From Bacteroides timonensis (lineage in GTDB: Bacteria > Bacteroidota > Bacteroidia > Bacteroidales > Bacteroidaceae), in contig NZ_CBVI010000015.1 in NCBI RefSeq assembly GCF_000513195.1, forward strand, positions 36,192 through 100,191: a DNA stretch of 64,000 nucleotides, read 5' to 3'. The notes below the pieces were generated by a model. The model had not been told where the DNA came from, did not search any database, and worked only from the letters and a program-made list of their open reading frames with translations. This document shows positions 53,389 through 63,712 of this stretch, one piece after another. The first letter of the stretch is position 1; every line of letters begins with the position of its first letter. The translations under genes and the position numbers were made by a program.

Positions 53389-53738
53389 TACTTGTTGGCG
53401 GAATTAATTCATAACCGGAAAGAAACGAATTAATTCATTATTTCAATAGTTTATTTGTTCTAATTTATAACCACCAAAGATTAGTTTTGTAAATACTTGA
53501 TTATCAAGCGTGTTATAATCAAGCTATCTCAGTATGATACTTAGGGAACCTCAATATGATACTGAGGTACCCTAAGTATCATACTGAGCCCCCCTAAGTA
53601 TGCGACTGATCTCGCAAATGTTTTGTTTTATAAATATTTATTATTTATATTAGAGGTGCTTATCATATCGGATTATCGTTTTGTTCATAACCCGTGCAGA
53701 AAGGAGTCAAATAATATACTAAAGATGCCAACCACTTA
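53389..53738. other. 350-bp convergent intergenic region
   Basis: No gene is seen between the recQ stop and the end of the TPR gene. The first 130 bp are AT-rich. The centre holds the 22-bp periodic array at 53525-53610. The remainder is AT-rich without clear features. Confidence 0.75.
53525..53610. repeat. Intergenic array, four units, 22-bp period, forming a 26-bp-stem hairpin
   Basis: AGTATGATAC at 53531, AATATGATAC at 53553, AGTATCATAC at 53575 and AGTATGCGAC at 53597 are exactly 22 bp apart. Positions 53528-53553 and 53563-53588 are complementary at 25 of 26 positions around a 9-nt loop. Confidence 0.9.
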
Positions 53739-54563
53739 TCATTTGCATTGCTGTAGCAATCCCCTGAGATCCGCCTGCGGCACTCCAAGAGACATTGCTT
53801 TCTCAAAATCCTGCTTTGCCAAATTTTTCTTCTTCTGGGACAGATAGATCTGTCCGCGCATCAGATAGGCTTCCGTCTGCGAAGGATTCAGTTTTAGAGC
53901 TTCTTCCAGATCAATCATTGCCAGATCAACATGCTGCATATCCTGTTCTATCCCCGCACGTGCTACGTATAAGGCTGCATCCTGCGGATCTTCTACCAAC
54001 ATCTTATTCAATATCTCCAAGGCTTTCTGTAAGTTTCCATCTTTTTGCTCCAGAGTGGCGAGTCCTAAACGGGCATTATAATTCTGAGGATCAAGCTTCA
54101 GTAATCGTTCATAATCTGCCCGGGCAAACTTGAGATCGCGCTGGGTCACATAAATATAAGCACGCATCAGGAGTGCTTCCCGGTTATCCTTTTCCAGATC
54201 CAGCACTAAAGAATAGTCTACACGTGCCTGCTCATTCCGTCCCATTTCAAGATTCAGCGCGGCACGATTCAAGAGAATGGGAACAGCCCGTGGAGCAATG
54301 TTCAAGGCATACGTGTAGGATTCTAAAGCCTGATCATAATCCCGTTGCCGACGTTGGATAGTACCGAGATTAGAAAACAATAAGGCATTATGCGGATTAG
54401 CTGGTTCCAGTTTCAAAGCCTGGCGGATATAATTTTCCGCCTGTGCCAGACTATCTTGTTCCGTACAAGCAATGGCACGGTCCGAAAGTTCCTGGTAGGT
54501 TTGGGCAAACACAGGAGATACACCTATTATATATATAAGGAAAGAAAGAACAGACTTCTTCAT
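53739..54563 (-). CDS. Exported TPR-repeat protein
   Basis: The 274-residue protein has a signal peptide (MKKSVLSFLIYIIGVSPVFAQ) followed by about seven tetratricopeptide repeats, for example AENYIRQALKLEPANPHN, ALESYTYALNIAPRAVP, ARADYERLLKLDPQNYN and AMIDLEEALKLNPSQTEAYL. It is probably a periplasmic or envelope scaffold. Specific partners cannot be deduced. Its upstream region contains a 22-bp periodic array. Confidence 0.9.
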   Translation of the reverse strand: MKKSVLSFLIYIIGVSPVFAQTYQELSDRAIACTEQDSLAQAENYIRQALKLEPANPHNALLFSNLGTIQRRQRDYDQALESYTYALNIAPRAVPILLNRAALNLEMGRNEQARVDYSLVLDLEKDNREALLMRAYIYVTQRDLKFARADYERLLKLDPQNYNARLGLATLEQKDGNLQKALEILNKMLVEDPQDAALYVARAGIEQDMQHVDLAMIDLEEALKLNPSQTEAYLMRGQIYLSQKKKNLAKQDFEKAMSLGVPQADLRGLLQQCK

Positions 54564-54603
54564 ATTTAATTTATTTAAAGATTATGTTTCGAGGCAGGGA
54601 ATC

Positions 54604-54738
54604 ATTTGTTTCATTACTTGAAACTGTTAGTTTCATTGCTTGAAACTGCTTGTTTCATTGCTTGAAACTGCTTGTTTCACACCGAGAAACTGTTTGTTTC
54701 ATCGCTTGAAACAGTTTGTTTCACACGAGGAAACACTT
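54604..54738. repeat. Intergenic array, six units, 22-bp period
   Basis: GTTTCA starts at 54608, 54630, 54652, 54674, 54696 and 54718, exactly 22 bp apart. The clearest unit, GTTTCATTGCTTGAAACTGC, contains a GTTTCA/TGAAAC palindrome. The array lies after the cysK stop and before the TPR-protein start. Confidence 0.92.
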
Positions 54739-54776
54739 TGTTCCCTAATACGCAACGAAACGTTTAATAAGGATAA

Positions 54777-55727
54777 CTAATCCAGCGGATAAGTTTCAAA
54801 TGCAAACAGCTCTGTCGACAGATAACGCTCTCCCGTATCAGGCAGAAGAACTACAATCTTCTTATCCGCAAAATCCGGACGTTGTGCCAGCAAGCGCGCT
54901 GCATATACAGCCGCACCGGAAGATATGCCCGCCAGTAATCCTTCGGTAGACGCCAACTCGCGTCCGCCACGAATTGCTTCATCATCGGGCACAGGAAGCA
55001 CTTCATCTACAACAGAGGCATCATAAATAGCAGGAACAAAATTGGCTCCGATTCCCTGAATACGATGCGACCCTGCCACTCCGCCTTCCAGAACAGGAGA
55101 AGATTCCGGTTCTACAGCAACAATATACACATCCGGATTATGTTTTTTCAAGGCACGTGCCACTCCGCAGATGGTTCCGCCTGTTCCCACTCCGGCTACG
55201 AACACATCCACTTTTCCGTCTGTATCCGTCCAGATTTCTTCACCTGTAGTAAGCGTATGAATCTGTGCGTTAGAAGGATTTTCAAATTGTTGAAGGATGA
55301 TTGAACCAGGAATAGACGCCCTCAACTCCTGCGCTTTTGCAATAGAGCCTGCCATACCGGTCAATCCATCTGTCAGTACAATTTCAGCACCCAGTGCTTT
55401 CAGCAGATTACGACGCTCTATACTCATGGTTTCGGGCATCGTGAGCATCAGGTGATATCCTTTGATTGTAGCAACCATCGCCAATCCCACACCGGTATTT
55501 CCACTGGTAGGCTCTATAATCGTCGCACCGGGCTTCAGTGCTCCGCGCGCTTCTGCATCTTCGATCATGGCAAGCGCCACACGATCCTTCACACTCCCAG
55601 CCGGATTGAACGCTTCCAACTTTGCGATAATATTCTGTTTCAGTCCATATTTACGACTGTATTCCACTAATTCCATAAGCGGAGTACGACCGATAAGTTC
55701 CGTCAGGTTCTTTGCTATTTTTGCCAT
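54777..55727 (-). CDS. cysK: Cysteine synthase A
   Basis: The 316-residue PLP enzyme makes cysteine from O-acetylserine and sulfide. Motifs: NLTELIGRTPLMEL, LEAFNPAGSVKDRVAL with the PLP lysine, IIEPTSGNTGVGLAMVA, QQFENPSNAQIHTLTTGEEIW, AGVGTGGTICGVARALK (phosphate loop) and GISSGAAVYAA. A minus-strand TATCTTTG at 55772-55779 is a plausible -7 element. Confidence 0.95.
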   Translation of the reverse strand: MAKIAKNLTELIGRTPLMELVEYSRKYGLKQNIIAKLEAFNPAGSVKDRVALAMIEDAEARGALKPGATIIEPTSGNTGVGLAMVATIKGYHLMLTMPETMSIERRNLLKALGAEIVLTDGLTGMAGSIAKAQELRASIPGSIILQQFENPSNAQIHTLTTGEEIWTDTDGKVDVFVAGVGTGGTICGVARALKKHNPDVYIVAVEPESSPVLEGGVAGSHRIQGIGANFVPAIYDASVVDEVLPVPDDEAIRGGRELASTEGLLAGISSGAAVYAARLLAQRPDFADKKIVVLLPDTGERYLSTELFAFETYPLD

Positions 55728-55953
55728 AACAATCTAATTATTAAATATCCTCACTTGCAGGTATCTTGGTACAAAGATAATGCAAACCGAAAGCAGAATA
55801 AAATGAACTCGTTCATTTTTTATGCAGAGGTGCAGCTTATCTTCGTTTCTAAGCAAAGATAGATAAAAAACTATTTCACCGTTCAAGTGTTACATTTCTA
55901 TCACGTAAATTTGCATAATAAAATTTATATAACTCTTACACCTTATTAAATAT

Positions 55954-56862
55954 ATGTCACGCAAACATTCACATCAGCATAGCCATGCCATCAACGCAGA
56001 GTCGCTGAACAAGGCATTTATTATAGGCATTGTTCTCAATTTAGCCTTTGTCGTCATAGAGTTCGCAGCCGGCTTCTGGTTCGATTCCCTCGCGCTGCTT
56101 TCCGATGCAGGACACAATCTAAGCGATGTAGTTAGTCTCGTGCTGGCATTGCTGGCTTTCCGCCTGGCCAAAGTCAAAGCCAATGAACGCTATACGTATG
56201 GTTATAAAAAAAGTACGATCCTGGTATCCCTGCTCAATGCAGTCATTTTGCTGGTAGCCGTAGGCGCCATTGTCATCGAAAGTATTCATAAGCTAAGTAA
56301 TCCGGCAGTTGTTCCCGGTGGAGCCATTGCCTGGGTAGCGGGTGTGGGTGTACTTATCAATGCATTCACGGCTTTCCTCTTTATGAAAGATAAGGAAAAA
56401 GACCTGAACGTAAAAGGAGCTTATCTGCATATGGCGGCAGATGCTTTGGTATCAGTGGGAGTATTAGTGGCAGGTATCGTTATCAGCCGGACCGGCTGGT
56501 ATATTATCGACCCGATTATCGGTCTGATTGTGGCTGTTGTCATTCTCATCTCTACGTGGAATTTACTGCATGACAGTCTTCGCCTGACGCTGGATGGCGT
56601 ACCCACAAGTATAGATAGTCAGAAAGTAGTAAAAGCCATCCGTGCCCTTTCCGGCGTTGACGACGTTCACCATATACATATATGGGCCATCAGCACCACA
56701 GAGAATGCACTGACAGCCCATATTGTTTTAAAGCAACCGGAAGGTATGCAAGAGGTGAAACACCTCATCCGCCACCGGCTTGAAGATTTCGGCATCGGCC
56801 ATGCCACCCTGGAGTTTGAAGTTCCGGGTGAACATTGCGAAGCCGTATTTGCCGAAGATTAG
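55954..56862 (+). CDS. Cation diffusion facilitator (CDF) metal transporter
   Basis: The 302-residue inner-membrane exporter of the CzcD type begins with a His-rich segment ([13 protein letters not shown]). It has six membrane helices with the metal sites [18 protein letters not shown] and [16 protein letters not shown], and a C-terminal ferredoxin-like metal-binding domain ([25 protein letters not shown]). It probably exports zinc or similar divalent cations. TAAATTTG at 55906-55913 could be its -7 element. Its end overlaps leuB by 4 bp in a convergent arrangement. Confidence 0.92.
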   Translation: MSRKHSHQHSHAINAESLNKAFIIGIVLNLAFVVIEFAAGFWFDSLALLSDAGHNLSDVVSLVLALLAFRLAKVKANERYTYGYKKSTILVSLLNAVILLVAVGAIVIESIHKLSNPAVVPGGAIAWVAGVGVLINAFTAFLFMKDKEKDLNVKGAYLHMAADALVSVGVLVAGIVISRTGWYIIDPIIGLIVAVVILISTWNLLHDSLRLTLDGVPTSIDSQKVVKAIRALSGVDDVHHIHIWAISTTENALTAHIVLKQPEGMQEVKHLIRHRLEDFGIGHATLEFEVPGEHCEAVFAED

Positions 56863-57920
56863 CTACGTTTGATATAATCTACCACCCATGCTCCTACTTC
56901 TTTGGTACCATACTTCGCACCACCTTCTACCTGAATTTCCGGTGTACGGACGTTAGCATCCAGAGAAGCGTCTACGGCTTTGCGAATCAACGCGCCTTCT
57001 TCCAGCAAATTGAAATATTCGAATAACATGGCAGCCGAAAGGATTTGCGCCAACGGATTAGCGATGTTCAAACCTTTAGCCTGTGGCCATGAACCGTGGA
57101 TCGGTTCGAATACAGGAGTGCTTTCGCCTGTAGAAGCTGAAGGAAGTAATCCCATAGAGCCACTGATTACGGAACCTTCATCCGTAAGGATATCACCAAA
57201 TGTATTTTCGGTAACCATTACATCAAAGAATTTAGGCTCCTGAATCATCTTCATGGCTGCATTGTCCACGAACATATAGTCCGTAGTCACTTCAGGATAT
57301 TGCGGTGCCATTTCCTGAGCAATCTGTCTCCACAGGCGTGAAGATGCGAGTACATTGGCTTTATCTACCACCGTGAGGTGCTTATTGCGTTTCATAGCAT
57401 ACTCGAAACCAACTTTCAGAATACGTTCAATCTCCGGACGAGTGTACATATTGGTATCATACGCTTTGTCGTTGTCCTGATACTTCTCGCCGAAATACAT
57501 ACCACCGGTCAGTTCGCGGATACAAAGAAAATCTGCGCCATCCACCAGTTCTGCACGAAGCGGTGATTTATGGAGCAGACATTTGAAAGTTTGTACCGGA
57601 CGGATATTGGCAAACAATCCCAGTTTCTTACGCATAGCCAGCAGACCCTGTTCGGGACGTACTTTGGCAGTAGGATCATTGTCGAATTTCGGATCGCCTA
57701 CAGCCGAGAACAAAACAGCATCCGCGTTTTTACAAACTTCATAAGTAGCTTCGGGGAACGGATCGCCCACTTTGTCGATAGCATCTGCACCGCAGATGGC
57801 ATATTCGTAGTTTACTTTATGTCCGAACTTCTCACATACGGCGGTCATTACGTCCACACCTACGGTGGAAATCTCCGGACCAATGCCGTCACCGGCTAAT
57901 ACTGCAATTTTAAAATCCAT
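56859..57920 (-). CDS. leuB: 3-isopropylmalate dehydrogenase
   Basis: The 353-residue enzyme oxidises 3-isopropylmalate in leucine synthesis. Motifs: [112 protein letters not shown] and [13 protein letters not shown]. Last gene of the leu operon. It overlaps the small membrane-protein gene by 11 bp and the convergent CDF gene by 4 bp. Confidence 0.96.
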   Translation of the reverse strand: MDFKIAVLAGDGIGPEISTVGVDVMTAVCEKFGHKVNYEYAICGADAIDKVGDPFPEATYEVCKNADAVLFSAVGDPKFDNDPTAKVRPEQGLLAMRKKLGLFANIRPVQTFKCLLHKSPLRAELVDGADFLCIRELTGGMYFGEKYQDNDKAYDTNMYTRPEIERILKVGFEYAMKRNKHLTVVDKANVLASSRLWRQIAQEMAPQYPEVTTDYMFVDNAAMKMIQEPKFFDVMVTENTFGDILTDEGSVISGSMGLLPSASTGESTPVFEPIHGSWPQAKGLNIANPLAQILSAAMLFEYFNLLEEGALIRKAVDASLDANVRTPEIQVEGGAKYGTKEVGAWVVDYIKRS

Positions 57921-58179
57921 TGTTTTCTTTATTTTTTAGGAATTCTTCTATTTTCTTCTGATTCACAAGATTTTTGCGACGATAACGGTCGCCCCACACA
58001 AAACCCGCTGTTAGTATAAGGGTATTGATAGCAGAGATGAAATATTCGTCCGCACTCAACTCCCTATCTTTCCAACGCAGAAAGAGATTGAAAGCAAAGA
58101 GCAAGACTGCATACAACGCATAACACACCTTCGGATGATTTTCAAAGAATGATATCTTTTTCTCAACAGGGTTCATCAT
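57910..58179 (-). CDS. Small membrane protein of unknown function in the leu operon
   Basis: An 89-residue protein with two hydrophobic helices ([17 protein letters not shown] and [17 protein letters not shown]), a basic loop and a charged tail ([15 protein letters not shown]). I do not recognise the family. It overlaps the upstream synthase gene by 4 bp (ATGA) and leuB by 11 bp, so it is expressed with leucine genes. A role in that pathway is not shown. Confidence 0.75.
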   Translation of the reverse strand: MMNPVEKKISFFENHPKVCYALYAVLLFAFNLFLRWKDRELSADEYFISAINTLILTAGFVWGDRYRRKNLVNQKKIEEFLKNKENNGF

Positions 58180-59729
58180 TCTGATTTTTTAAGTTCATAA
58201 TCATCCTCAATGATATTCAGCATCTTCATTGTCGCCTTAATCGCTGCCTCCGTCTGGTCGGCATCCAATCCGCGTGTACGGAACACTGTGCCGTCATAGC
58301 TCCAGGTAATCACGGTCTGCACAAAAGCATCGGTACGCCCACCGGGAGGGATGGTTACGGCATAGTTCGTCAGCATGGGGAATTTGCGTCCCAACGTCAC
58401 CTTATAAATCTTACGCAGAGCACGTACAAAAGCATCATACTGACCGTCACCGCTGGAACTTTCCTCAAACTCCTGTCCGTTGATTTCAATCTTCAGCGTA
58501 GCCATCGGCTTCAGACCGTAAGCAAGATTCACGATGTATGTCTTCAGTTTCACTTTCTCATTCATCACTCCGTGCTTCAGTACATCCGAAACTATATAAG
58601 GCAAATCTTCCTGGGTAACCAGCTCTTTCTTGTCACCCAACTCGATAATCCGTTCCGTCACCTTACGCATGGAATCCTCATCCAGCGTCAGTCCCAGGTC
58701 TTCCAGATTCTTACGGATGTTCGCCTTACCACTGTTCTTGCCCAGTGCATACTCCCGCTTGCGCCCGAAACGCTCGGGCAACAGGTCGTTGCAATAAAGG
58801 TTACTCTTATTGTCTCCATCTGCATGTACTCCCGCTACCTGCGTGAACACATTTTCACCTACAATCGGTTTATTGGCGGGTATAGCGATGCCCGAATAAG
58901 ATTCAACCACCCGGCTGACTTCATTCAGACGCCCTTCGTCAATGTTAGTGATAGCATTGAAATGATCTTTCAGAATAGCCTGCACACTGGACAACGGCGC
59001 ATTACCGGCACGTTCGCCCAGACCGTTGATCGTGGTATGAAGTCCCTTCGCGCCACTCAGCACGGCGGCCAGCACATTGCTCACTGCCAGGTCGTAGTCA
59101 TTATGCGGATGGAAATCGAAGTGAGCATGCGGATAGCGCTTCACCATCTTCCGCATATATTCGATGACCTGCAACGGATTCAGCACACCCAGTGTATCAG
59201 GCAACATATACCGTTTGATATTCGTGTGCATCAGTGCATCCACCATCTGGAAGACATACTCCGGAGAATCTTTCATCCCGTTGCTCCAGTCTTCCAGGTA
59301 AATATTCACTTCCATATCCTGCTCATTGGCATAATTCACTACGCCAATAATATCCTCGATATGTTCTTCAGGGGTCTTTCTCAACTGACATGTGCAATGC
59401 TTCAGCGAACCTTTGCACAGAAGATTAATGACGCGGCAACCGGTAGCGTGTATCCAGTCTACCGACGTATGCCCGTCTACGAAACCCAACACCTCCACCC
59501 GGGGCAACAGATTACGCCGTGCCGCCCAGTCACATATCATCTTGACTGCGTCGAACTCACCGTCCGAAACCCGTGCCGAAGCCACTTCCACCCTGTCTAC
59601 TTTCAGTTCTTCCAGTAGCAGACGGGCTATCATCAGCTTTTCATGGGGGACGAACGACACACCGCTGGTTTGCTCACCGTCGCGGAGCGTGGTGTCCATG
59701 ATTTCTATTTGGGGCTGTTTATACTTCAT
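58176..59729 (-). CDS. Citramalate/isopropylmalate synthase family enzyme
   Basis: The 517-residue DRE-TIM metallolyase opens [18 protein letters not shown]. It has [44 protein letters not shown] and a C-terminal LeuA-type regulatory domain. It is a second LeuA-family enzyme in an operon that already has leuA, and its DGEQTSGV motif differs from DGEQVPGC of leuA. The likely reaction is condensation of acetyl-CoA with pyruvate (citramalate, isoleucine route), with leuCD and leuB serving both routes. This is inference; 2-oxoisovalerate or another 2-oxoacid cannot be excluded. Confidence 0.8.
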   Translation of the reverse strand: MKYKQPQIEIMDTTLRDGEQTSGVSFVPHEKLMIARLLLEELKVDRVEVASARVSDGEFDAVKMICDWAARRNLLPRVEVLGFVDGHTSVDWIHATGCRVINLLCKGSLKHCTCQLRKTPEEHIEDIIGVVNYANEQDMEVNIYLEDWSNGMKDSPEYVFQMVDALMHTNIKRYMLPDTLGVLNPLQVIEYMRKMVKRYPHAHFDFHPHNDYDLAVSNVLAAVLSGAKGLHTTINGLGERAGNAPLSSVQAILKDHFNAITNIDEGRLNEVSRVVESYSGIAIPANKPIVGENVFTQVAGVHADGDNKSNLYCNDLLPERFGRKREYALGKNSGKANIRKNLEDLGLTLDEDSMRKVTERIIELGDKKELVTQEDLPYIVSDVLKHGVMNEKVKLKTYIVNLAYGLKPMATLKIEINGQEFEESSSGDGQYDAFVRALRKIYKVTLGRKFPMLTNYAVTIPPGGRTDAFVQTVITWSYDGTVFRTRGLDADQTEAAIKATMKMLNIIEDDYELKKSE

Positions 59730-60313
59730 TTTCTATTTTCCCAAGCTTCTATTTTATCTTTATTCTCTACCAGGAAATCGATGTCATCCAAGCCATTCAT
59801 CAGGCAATGTTTCTTGTAAGCATTGATTTCGAAAGTCTCACTTTTGCCTGTTGCCTTGTTGGTGATTGTCTGTTCCGGCAGGTTCACCACTACCTCCGTT
59901 TTCGGATCGGCGGCAATGGAATCAAACAATTCTTTCAGGAACGGTTCGCTCACCACTACAGGCAATACGAAATTATTCAGTTCATTATTCTTGTGAATAT
60001 CCGCAAAGAAACTGCTGACTACCACGCGGAAACCATAATCTGCAATGGCCCATGCCGCATGCTCGCGGCTACTGCCCGAACCGAAGTTCTTCCCGGCCAC
60101 AAGCACCTGTCCGCTATAGGTCGGATCGTTCAAAACGAAAGAGTCGATTTTGTTTCCTTGCTTGTCATACCGCCAGTCGCGGAACAGATTCTCTCCGAAG
60201 CCTTCTTTCGTCGTAGCTTTCAGAAAACGTGCAGGGATGATTTGGTCTGTATCCACATTCTCCAATGGGAGGGGGACACAAGTACTGGTGATGATATTGA
60301 ATTTCTGTTTCAT
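59726..60313 (-). CDS. leuD: 3-isopropylmalate dehydratase small subunit
   Basis: A 195-residue swivel domain of isopropylmalate isomerase: [69 protein letters not shown]. It pairs with LeuC. It overlaps the next synthase gene by 4 bp. The 280-bp gap to leuC contains a tandem array. Confidence 0.95.
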   Translation of the reverse strand: MKQKFNIITSTCVPLPLENVDTDQIIPARFLKATTKEGFGENLFRDWRYDKQGNKIDSFVLNDPTYSGQVLVAGKNFGSGSSREHAAWAIADYGFRVVVSSFFADIHKNNELNNFVLPVVVSEPFLKELFDSIAADPKTEVVVNLPEQTITNKATGKSETFEINAYKKHCLMNGLDDIDFLVENKDKIEAWENRK

Positions 60314-60411
60314 TGTCCTATTATTTTAATATCGTTTTATTATCTTCCAGCAACGGGAAAACCGGCTGAAAATGGATTTTACCCCCGCTACAGCACATTC
60401 TGGAGGGGGTG

Positions 60412-60547
60412 GTGATGACATGCGCTTCTCATGGGTGATGACATGCGCTTCTCATGAGTGGTGACATGCGCTTCTCATGAGGGGTGACATGCGCTTCTCA
60501 TGGGTGGTGACATGCGCTTCTCATGAGGGGTGAGATACGTATGTCTC
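60412..60547. repeat. Tandem array inside the leu operon, five units, 23-bp period
   Basis: GACATGCGCTTCTCATG is repeated exactly at 60417, 60440, 60463, 60486 and 60509, each 23 bp apart. A degenerate sixth unit (GAGATACGTATGTCTC) follows in register at 60532. The array separates leuC and leuD, which are in one transcript, so it would be part of the mRNA. Confidence 0.95.
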
Positions 60548-60593
60548 TGTGAGTCCGGATACGGATAAACTATTTTTACCTCCGGCAGAAACA

Positions 60594-61991
60594 TCATCCA
60601 ATCAGTTCTCTCGGATCCGTAATCACTCCCGTCACTGCCGCCGCAGCCGCTACCAGCGGACTGGCAAGCAACGTGCGTGAACCCGGTCCCTGACGACCTT
60701 CAAAGTTACGGTTACTTGTAGAAACCGCATACATTCCGGCAGGCACCTTATCATCATTCATTGCCAGACAAGCCGAACATCCCGGCTGGCGGATAGCAAA
60801 ACCTGCTTCCTCCAATACTTTATCCAAGCCTTCTTCACGAATCTGTGCATCTACCATCCACGAACCGGGCACCAACCAGGCAACCACATGTTCCGCCTTC
60901 TTATGCCCCTTCACTAACGAGGCGAAAGCACGGAAATCTTCAATACGCCCATTCGTACAAGCACCCAAAAACACATAATCTATCTTCTTGCCCAATACTC
61001 CCTCACCGGGTTGGAAGCCCATATAATCCATTGATTTCAGGAATGAAGCTTTTGCAGCCTCTCCCATTCCGTCAGTCGTGGGAATGTGCTGCGTGATGCC
61101 CATGCCCATACCCGGATTTGTTCCGTATGTAATCATCGGTTCGATATCTGCCGCATCAAAATGCACTTCTTTATCAAACGTAGCATTCTCATCACTCTTC
61201 AACGTCTTCCAGTATGCCAACGCCTTCTCCCATTCCTCACCTGCCGGAGCATATTCACGGCCTTTGATATATTCGAATGTCACTTCATCCGGTGCCACCA
61301 TACCACCACGTGCACCCATTTCTATACTCAGGTTGCACAGCGTCAGACGTCCTTCCATAGTCAGACTGCGAACTGCTTCTCCGGCATATTCCACAAAATA
61401 ACCGGTTGCACCACTCGTTGTCATTTTAGACATCATATAGAGAGCAATATCTTTTGCCGTCACACCTTTACCCAGTTTTCCGTCCACTGTGATGCGCATC
61501 GTCTTCGGGCGTGTCTGCAAGATACATTGTGAAGCCATTACCATTTCGACCTCACTTGTACCGATGCCAAAAGCCACTGCTCCCATCGCACCGTGCGTTG
61601 AAGTATGCGAGTCACCACATACAATCGTCATTCCCGGTAATGTCAAGCCTCTTTCCGGACCTACCACATGGATGATACCATTCTTCTTATGTAGCATGCC
61701 GAAATGTGTCAATCCAAAATCTTCCGCATTCTTGGCCAGTGTATCCACCTGTGTTTTGGAGATCGGATCTTCAATCGGCTTGTCCTGGTCGTGGGTCGGT
61801 GTGTTATGGTCGGGCATACAAACAATCTTTTCCGGACGGAAACATTGGATACCGCGTGCGCGCATTCCCGCAAAAGCCTGCGGACTGGTTACTTCATGGC
61901 AATAAAGCCGATCTATATATAACTGTGTGGGACCATCTTCCACTTGCTGAACCACATGGGCATCCCAGATTTTATCAAATAATGTATTCAT
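60594..61991 (-). CDS. leuC: 3-isopropylmalate dehydratase large subunit
   Basis: The 465-residue aconitase-family subunit has [14 protein letters not shown] at the start, [35 protein letters not shown] and [16 protein letters not shown], supplying the three Fe-S cysteines. [18 protein letters not shown] is the substrate loop. It isomerises 2- to 3-isopropylmalate with LeuD. It follows leuA after a 134-bp gap that holds a long inverted repeat. Confidence 0.96.
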   Translation of the reverse strand: MNTLFDKIWDAHVVQQVEDGPTQLYIDRLYCHEVTSPQAFAGMRARGIQCFRPEKIVCMPDHNTPTHDQDKPIEDPISKTQVDTLAKNAEDFGLTHFGMLHKKNGIIHVVGPERGLTLPGMTIVCGDSHTSTHGAMGAVAFGIGTSEVEMVMASQCILQTRPKTMRITVDGKLGKGVTAKDIALYMMSKMTTSGATGYFVEYAGEAVRSLTMEGRLTLCNLSIEMGARGGMVAPDEVTFEYIKGREYAPAGEEWEKALAYWKTLKSDENATFDKEVHFDAADIEPMITYGTNPGMGMGITQHIPTTDGMGEAAKASFLKSMDYMGFQPGEGVLGKKIDYVFLGACTNGRIEDFRAFASLVKGHKKAEHVVAWLVPGSWMVDAQIREEGLDKVLEEAGFAIRQPGCSACLAMNDDKVPAGMYAVSTSNRNFEGRQGPGSRTLLASPLVAAAAAVTGVITDPRELIG

Positions 61992-62006
61992 ATCTTTTAG
62001 TTGTTA

Positions 62007-62119
62007 GCTACAAGCTACGAGCTACAAGAGCCCTTCGGTATAACTTGTAAACTGTTCTTTTATTCCTAATATTAATTATTAAAACACATAACCACTACTC
62101 GTAGCTCGTAGCCTGTAGC
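62007..62119. repeat. Inverted repeat of heptamers between leuA and leuC
   Basis: GCTACAAGCTACGAGCTA at 62007-62024 pairs with TAGCTCGTAGCCTGTAGC at 62102-62119 over 18 bp with one mismatch. Each arm is itself a tandem of 7-bp units (CTACAAG/CTACGAG and GTAGCTC/GTAGCCT). It follows the leuA stop by 7 bp. Confidence 0.8.
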
Positions 62120-62125
62120 CCGTAA

Positions 62126-63619
62126 CTACTTGAACTTATTGATACAATCGATATAAGCTTCTACCGATGCGGCAATAATATCCGTATTCGCACCGAAACC
62201 ATAATAGATATGATTGTCATATTCCACCTGCATGTGTACCTTACCCATATCATCACTACCTTTGCTGATAGCCTGGATCGTAAATTCCTTCAGTGTCATA
62301 TGGCGATCAATGATCTTCTTCAAAGCCTTTATCGCTGCATCTACCGGACCGTTTCCACTGGCAGCCGCTTCAAACTTCTCACCGGAGATATTCAGTCCCA
62401 GACTGGCAACCGAACGTACACCTACTCCACTGGTCACTTGCAGATATTCCAGTTTCACGCGGTGGTTCTGTGTACGGTCTGCACCGGCAAGCACTAGTAT
62501 ATCATCATCATTAATATCTTTCTTCTTATCCGCCAATTTCAGGAAAGCTTCATATACCTTGTCCAGTTGTTCCTGTTCAAGATCCACGCCCAATACCTGC
62601 AAACGATTTTTCAAAGCAGCACGTCCGCTACGGGCAGTCAATACGATAGAATTATCGTCGATACCCACATCGTGCGGGTCGATGATTTCGTAAGTCTGCA
62701 CATTCTTCAACACACCATCCTGATGGATACCCGATGAGTGTGCAAAGGCATTGCGACCTACGATAGCCTTGTTAGGCTGCACCGGCATGTTCATCAAACT
62801 TGAAACCATGCGGCTTGTCGGATAAATCTTCTGTGTATTGATGTTCGTTTCAATTTCAATATCTTTATGGCATTTGATAATCATAGCCACTTCCTCAAGT
62901 GAAGTATTACCTGCGCGTTCACCGATACCATTGATAGTAACCTCTACCTGGCGGGCACCATTCAGTACACCGGCCATCGTATTTGCAGTAGCCATTCCCA
63001 GGTCATTATGACAGTGTGTAGAGAGGATCGCTTTTTCAATACCACTCACATGCTCCATCAAATACTTGATCTTCGCTCCATATTCATCCGGCAGACAGTA
63101 ACCGGTCGTATCCGGGATGTTCACTACTGTAGCCCCCGCTTTAATTACAGCTTCCACCACACGAGCCAGATATTCATTGTCCGTACGACCTGCATCTTCT
63201 GCATAGAACTCCACATCATCCACGTAACGGCGGGCATACTTCACGGCAGCTACTGCACGCTCGATGATTTCCTCACGATTGGAATTGAATTTATACTTGA
63301 TATGCGAATCCGATGTACCGATACCTGTATGAATACGTTTGTGCTTGGCAAACTTCAGAGCATCCGCAGCTACATCTATATCTTTTTGTACCGCACGGGT
63401 CAATGCGCAAATAGTAGGCCATGTCACCGCTTTGGATATTTCAATAACAGAGTTGAAATCTCCCGGACTGGAAATCGGGAATCCGGCTTCAATAACATCC
63501 ACGCCCAGCAGTTCCAATGCCTTTGCTACCTGAATCTTTTCCACTGTATTCAATTGGCATCCCGGAACCTGCTCGCCATCGCGGAGCGTTGTGTCGAAAA
63601 TAAATAACTTGTCACTCAT
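62126..63619 (-). CDS. leuA: 2-isopropylmalate synthase
   Basis: The 497-residue first enzyme of leucine synthesis has [110 protein letters not shown] and a C-terminal regulatory domain ([22 protein letters not shown]). First structural gene of the operon. The leader peptide and attenuator lie directly upstream, giving transcriptional control in addition to the expected allosteric leucine inhibition. Confidence 0.96.
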   Translation of the reverse strand: MSDKLFIFDTTLRDGEQVPGCQLNTVEKIQVAKALELLGVDVIEAGFPISSPGDFNSVIEISKAVTWPTICALTRAVQKDIDVAADALKFAKHKRIHTGIGTSDSHIKYKFNSNREEIIERAVAAVKYARRYVDDVEFYAEDAGRTDNEYLARVVEAVIKAGATVVNIPDTTGYCLPDEYGAKIKYLMEHVSGIEKAILSTHCHNDLGMATANTMAGVLNGARQVEVTINGIGERAGNTSLEEVAMIIKCHKDIEIETNINTQKIYPTSRMVSSLMNMPVQPNKAIVGRNAFAHSSGIHQDGVLKNVQTYEIIDPHDVGIDDNSIVLTARSGRAALKNRLQVLGVDLEQEQLDKVYEAFLKLADKKKDINDDDILVLAGADRTQNHRVKLEYLQVTSGVGVRSVASLGLNISGEKFEAAASGNGPVDAAIKALKKIIDRHMTLKEFTIQAISKGSDDMGKVHMQVEYDNHIYYGFGANTDIIAASVEAYIDCINKFK

Positions 63620-63648
63620 TTCTTATAGTTTTTATAAATTATTGCCAT

Positions 63649-63687
63649 TAAAAAAAGCCTTTCACACTTGGAAGTGAGAAAGGCTTT
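63649..63687 (-). terminator. Attenuator terminator of the leu operon
   Basis: On the minus strand a 16-bp stem (15 of 16 paired, arms 63672-63687 and 63654-63669, 2-nt loop) is followed by seven Ts. It lies 30 bp upstream of the leuA start and 25 bp after the leader-peptide stop. Positions 63669-63678, in its 5' arm and loop, are complementary to 63725-63734 in the leader coding region, the likely antiterminator pairing. Confidence 0.85.
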
Positions 63688-63712
63688 CGAATATCCTAAT
63701 CGTTACATATAT

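Noticed and set aside
54604..54738. CRISPR-like array
   Set aside because: Units are 22 bp with only a few variable bases between cores and no 30-nt spacers, and no cas genes are in the window. The same applies to the array at 60412-60547.
58572..59618. 348-codon plus-strand frame
   Set aside because: It is antisense to the citramalate/isopropylmalate synthase gene, rich in His, Ile and Gln with no motifs.
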